This document shows positions 4,619-7,103 of a stretch of DNA of 7,103 nucleotides, one piece after another. Origin of the DNA: a bacterium (GTDB taxonomy: Bacteria; Patescibacteriota; Minisyncoccia; Phycocordibacterales; JAKEFN01). Position numbers and translations under genes: made by a program. Location of the stretch: positions 1 to 7,103 of the forward strand of contig JAKEFN010000007.1 of assembly GCA_022616085.1 (NCBI GenBank), given 5' to 3'. A model generated the notes under the pieces. That model had not been told where the DNA came from. It was given only the letters and a program-made list of their open reading frames with translations, and did no database searches. The first letter of the stretch is position 1, and each line of letters begins with the position of its first letter.

Positions 4619-5143
4619 TTATTTTTTGAATTTTTCGTTGTAAAGCTTGAGGGATTTTTCTATAGCGGCAAAAGCATCTTTTTTACCATGCCAATCGCCG
4701 ACGGCAACTTCTTTTTTTTGAAGGTCTTTGTATACTTTGAGAAAATGGCGTATTTCTTCAAGCAGATGCGGTTCTACTGCGGTAATATCTGAAATTTTAT
4801 TCAATCGGGGATCTTCAGCGGGAATAGAGAGAATTTTTACATCATCTTCGCCCCCGTCTGTCATGGGAAGCATGGCGATAGGGCTTGCTTCAACAAGACA
4901 GCCGGGGATGAGGGGTTCATGGGCAAGAACGAAAACATCCAGCGGATCCCCGTCTTCCCAAAGCGTCTGCGGCACAAAACCATAATTCGCGGGGTAATAC
5001 ATGGGCGAATAGAGGACGCGGTCCATTTTAATAAGCCCCGTCTCTTTATCAAGCTCATATTTGACGCGTGAAAATTTTGGAATCTCCACAATAACATTGA
5101 GTTTTTCGAGAGAACCATAAGGGATATCATGCCACAAATTCAT
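4619..5143 (-). CDS. ppa: Inorganic pyrophosphatase, soluble family I
   Basis: This cytoplasmic enzyme hydrolyses the diphosphate released by DNA, RNA, tRNA-charging and isoprenoid reactions (including that of UppS), pulling them forward. The 174-aa length is normal for bacterial family I. The signature DGDPLDV (64-70) supplies the metal-binding aspartates D64, D66 and D69. By alignment with the E. coli enzyme the other active-site residues are E20, K28, E30, R42, Y50, Y54, D96, D101, K103, Y138 and K139, and all are present. MNLWHDIPYG is the typical family N-terminus, which supports this start. There is no Shine-Dalgarno, only an AT-rich leader. The gene lies 39 nt after the nusA stop in the same direction, with no terminator seen between, so co-transcription is likely. 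Confidence 0.97.
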   Translation of the reverse strand: MNLWHDIPYGSLEKLNVIVEIPKFSRVKYELDKETGLIKMDRVLYSPMYYPANYGFVPQTLWEDGDPLDVFVLAHEPLIPGCLVEASPIAMLPMTDGGEDDVKILSIPAEDPRLNKISDITAVEPHLLEEIRHFLKVYKDLQKKEVAVGDWHGKKDAFAAIEKSLKLYNEKFKK

Positions 5144-5182
5144 ATATATTTAAAAAATTTATGAATAATGATTTTTGGCGCA

Positions 5183-6454
5183 TCATTCGCTCGGCGCTTC
5201 TTTTTCAGCTGTTGCTTCAGGGATTTCGGAGATCTCGGTTTTCTCTCCATCCGCCTCGGCAATCGTTTCACCTTGGGGCGACTGTATGTCTATTTTCCAG
5301 CCGGTCAGTTTTGCCGCAAGACGCACATTTTGTCCGCCTTTTCCGATCGCAAGAGAAAGCTGATCGTCCGGGACCTCGATGATTGCTCTGCGCCGGTCCT
5401 CTTCGATGGTGACTTTTTCGGCTCGCGCGGGAGAGAGTGCGTCCGCGATGAATTTTTTTGGATCATCCGACCATTCAACAATGTCTATTTTTTCGCCGCC
5501 AAGTTCGCTCATGACCGTCGCGACCCTCACCCCCCGCTGTCCTACGCATGAACCGACCGGATCGACGTGTTCATCATGGGAAGAAACCGCTATTTTTGAG
5601 CGGGAACCCGGTTCGCGGGCGATGTTTTTGATTTCAACTACAGCGTTTGCGATTTCAGGCGCTTCTATTTCAAAAAGTCTTGCGAGAAATTTGGGATGCG
5701 AACGGGATAAACGAAGACTTATGCCGCGTGGCGTATCCTCAACGCGATAGAGATACGCGCGGATGCGCTCGCCCTGGCGGTATCGTTCGGACGGAATCTG
5801 TTCTTCGTAGGGAATGACGCCTGTTGCGCGGCCAAGATCTATGAAAATGCTTCCGCGTTCGATTTTTTGCACGGTGCCGGAGACGATCTCCCCTTCTTTT
5901 TTGCCGAATTCGCTTATGACGGAGTCTTTTTCGGCTTCTCGTATGCGCTGGATAATCACTTGTTTTGCGGTTTGCGCGGCAATGCGGCCATAGTCTTCTT
6001 TTGATTCAAGGGGGAAGATCATTTCTTCTTCAAGTTGCGCGTCTTTTTTGATCATGCGCGCGTCTTCAAGCAAGATATGGTGTTCGGGATTAAAACGCAC
6101 GCGCGGGTCTTCTTCCTCTCCTTGCTCTGATTCCGTCTTCATGATATTTTCGCCCGAAACTTCTTTTTTTTCCGTTTTTTGGTTCTCTGGACTGTTTTCA
6201 TCCGCAGATTCTTCGTCGGTTTCTTCATCCATACGAACGATTGATTCGTCAACGACGATTTTCACTTGCGAGAATTCTGTTTTTCCCGTTTCCAAATCAA
6301 ATTTGGCGCGGACTATTTGCCCTTTTTTGCCGTATTCTTTTTTATATGCGGCGGCAAGCGCCTGTTCAATGGCATCTACGATCCGTTCTTTCGGGATGCC
6401 CCGCTCTTCTTCAAGCTGGCGGAGCGTTGAGTTTATTATTTTTAAATCTAGCAT
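5183..6454 (-). CDS. nusA: Transcription termination/antitermination factor NusA
   Basis: NusA binds RNA polymerase and nascent RNA and controls pausing, intrinsic termination and antitermination. The 423-aa protein has the standard order of domains. The polymerase-binding N-terminal domain is residues 1-155, the S1 domain about 187-250 (GEIVSGTVQKIERGSIFIDL), KH1 about 255-330 (VGQRGVRV, 304-311) and KH2 about 332-395 (IGKGGQNVRLA, 370-380). Two features stand out. An acidic, low-complexity insertion of about 45 residues (74-118) splits the N-terminal domain before RVRFNPEHH, and an acidic tail (about 396-423) follows KH2 in place of the C-terminal repeats of E. coli. Insertions like this are, as I recall, common in Parcubacteria. 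The usual upstream partner rimP and downstream infB are absent. The start has no Shine-Dalgarno; the leader contains a terminator-like hairpin. Confidence 0.97.
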   Translation of the reverse strand: MLDLKIINSTLRQLEEERGIPKERIVDAIEQALAAAYKKEYGKKGQIVRAKFDLETGKTEFSQVKIVVDESIVRMDEETDEESADENSPENQKTEKKEVSGENIMKTESEQGEEEDPRVRFNPEHHILLEDARMIKKDAQLEEEMIFPLESKEDYGRIAAQTAKQVIIQRIREAEKDSVISEFGKKEGEIVSGTVQKIERGSIFIDLGRATGVIPYEEQIPSERYRQGERIRAYLYRVEDTPRGISLRLSRSHPKFLARLFEIEAPEIANAVVEIKNIAREPGSRSKIAVSSHDEHVDPVGSCVGQRGVRVATVMSELGGEKIDIVEWSDDPKKFIADALSPARAEKVTIEEDRRRAIIEVPDDQLSLAIGKGGQNVRLAAKLTGWKIDIQSPQGETIAEADGEKTEISEIPEATAEKEAPSE

Positions 6455-6481
6455 GATATTTTATGAGATTTTTATGTAAAA

Positions 6482-6504
6482 CGCCTGCCCTTCCGGAACA
6501 GACG
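6482..6504 (-). promoter_or_regulatory. Terminator-like hairpin in the nusA leader
   Basis: On the minus strand CGTCTG pairs with CAGGCG (one G-T pair). Inside, CC/GG closes on a GGAA tetraloop, and TTTT follows at 6481-6478, 23 nt before the nusA ATG. This has the layout of a short intrinsic terminator placed ahead of its own termination factor, which suggests attenuation or autoregulation. The T-run is short, so efficiency is uncertain. Confidence 0.45.
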
Positions 6505-6525
6505 CGTCAGTAAGATAACATCTAT

Positions 6526-6553
6526 AGTTTACCAGATGGCCGGTAAACGTCAA
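6526..6553 (-). promoter_or_regulatory. Candidate nusA promoter with operator-like repeat
   Basis: On the minus strand TTGACG (6553-6548, five of six consensus) and TAAACT (6531-6526, four of six) are 16 nt apart. The spacer and part of the -10 are covered by a perfect 7-bp inverted repeat, GTTTACC/GGTAAAC (6527-6533 and 6542-6548). A repressor could bind there, or it may be an RNA hairpin if transcription starts further upstream. The predicted leader is about 65 nt and includes the hairpin at 6482-6504. Confidence 0.45.
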
Positions 6554-6561
6554 GTGGGCGT

Positions 6562-6586
6562 AAAAAAGCGGCTATGCATGAGCCGC
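6562..6586 (-). terminator. Intrinsic terminator of the lipoprotein gene
   Basis: On the minus strand GCGGCT (6586-6581) pairs with AGCCGC (6573-6568) around a 7-nt loop, followed directly by six T (6567-6562). It lies 16 nt past the lipoprotein stop and separates that gene from nusA, so nusA needs its own promoter. Confidence 0.88.
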
Positions 6587-6602
6587 ATCAAGACCAATCA
6601 TT

Positions 6603-7103
6603 TTATTTTAGGATTTCCCACTCGCCGGTATGGGGGTTTTTGCAGGCAGTACCTGCTATAGCGGGTGTTTCTTTCCGGTCAAGGATTATTATTTGTTTAT
6701 ATTCGCGGCATTCTGTAGCCGCTGTTTTGTAACTTGGTCCGACAGTAACGTCAGACCGATAATGTTGCCCGGTATTCGGATTTTGCCATGTCTGGGAGCT
6801 TCCATACTGTATGTTTGGCTGGTTATGCGGCGTTGACCAGAGTGTCATAGCGGCATGTTCCGCCGCCTTCCTTCGATCAAGTTCATCCATACTCTCGCCT
6901 ATGGAACTGCCAATGAGCGCCCCCGCGATCGCTCCGGCCGCAGTAGCGGCGAGCTGTCCGGCGCCGCTTCCGATTTGAGATCCGACGAACCCTCCAAGGG
7001 CCCCGCCCACGACCGTGCCAACGTCTTTTCTATTGAATTGTCCGCCAGCACAGCCAGCGGTGATAATACCGATAATTGCTACAATAAGCAGACCTTTTTT
7101 CAT
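6603..7103 (-). CDS. Glycine-zipper lipoprotein, 17-kDa antigen family
   Basis: The 166-aa protein has a lipoprotein signal peptide: MKK, a hydrophobic core (4-15), then TAGC with C18 as the predicted lipidated cysteine. A glycine zipper (about 29-71, with GGALGGFVGSQIGSGAG at 33-49 and GAIAGALIGSSIG at 57-69) can insert in membrane as a hairpin of two helices. The C-terminal domain has the family pattern CREY (132-135), GTAC (151-154) and GEWEI near the end. Together these match the Rickettsia 17-kDa surface antigen and RT0821/Lpp0805-type envelope proteins. It is membrane-anchored and its exact function is unknown. The start ATG is the last codon of the window; the signal peptide beginning right there supports it, but upstream sequence is missing. 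In an organism without an outer membrane the lipid anchor would sit in the cytoplasmic membrane. Confidence 0.88.
   Translation of the reverse strand: MKKGLLIVAIIGIITAGCAGGQFNRKDVGTVVGGALGGFVGSQIGSGAGQLAATAAGAIAGALIGSSIGESMDELDRRKAAEHAAMTLWSTPHNQPNIQYGSSQTWQNPNTGQHYRSDVTVGPSYKTAATECREYKQIIILDRKETPAIAGTACKNPHTGEWEILK

Noticed and set aside
6048..6479. Plus-strand frame of 143 codons opposite nusA
   Set aside because: It lies wholly opposite conserved NusA sequence and its Ser/Phe-rich composition is that of an antisense shadow.

Overview
The window reads as a chromosomal segment of a small-genome bacterium, probably a Patescibacteria/CPR lineage of the Parcubacteria type. The reasons are a NusA with a long acidic insertion in its N-terminal domain, housekeeping genes scattered singly and separated by small membrane or secreted proteins, and a lack of Shine-Dalgarno sites ahead of nearly every start codon. 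UGA appears to be a normal stop (end of uppS), which argues weakly against the UGA-recoded CPR lineages. The assignment is an inference from gene content, not from a marker gene.

The left third (about 94-2466) looks like a small integrated island. It carries three AT-rich minus-strand genes: an HTH (Xre-type) regulator, a small nucleotidyltransferase-fold protein that is probably the toxin of a toxin-antitoxin-like pair, and a 296-aa protein I do not recognise. They are bracketed by 196-bp terminal inverted repeats (118-543 and 2271-2466). The left arm is interrupted by a 225-nt structured insertion flanked by TGAAT on both sides. Each inverted repeat ends in a perfect 34-bp-arm hairpin. The same region can also be read as flanked by 97-bp direct repeats (94-190 and 2370-2466) that differ only in the 5-nt hairpin loop. 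The right copy fuses to the 3' end of a tRNA-Val(UAC) gene and shares its terminal GCACCA. No transposase or integrase is present.

The centre begins with a divergent pair: tRNA-Val on the minus strand and uppS (isoprenyl diphosphate synthase, cell-wall lipid carrier) on the plus strand. A bidirectional terminator at 3291-3320 separates uppS from two convergent minus-strand genes. These encode a 133-aa single-pass membrane protein and a 212-aa exported coiled-coil protein.

The right half is minus-strand housekeeping. A 17-kDa-antigen-type glycine-zipper lipoprotein (6603-7103) ends in an intrinsic terminator. nusA follows with its own candidate promoter, an operator-like inverted repeat and a terminator-like hairpin in its leader. 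ppa (inorganic pyrophosphatase) lies 39 nt downstream of nusA and may be co-transcribed with it.

The island is the most unusual part of the window. Its cargo genes share a start-overlapping inverted repeat that could be the binding site of the island's own HTH protein.
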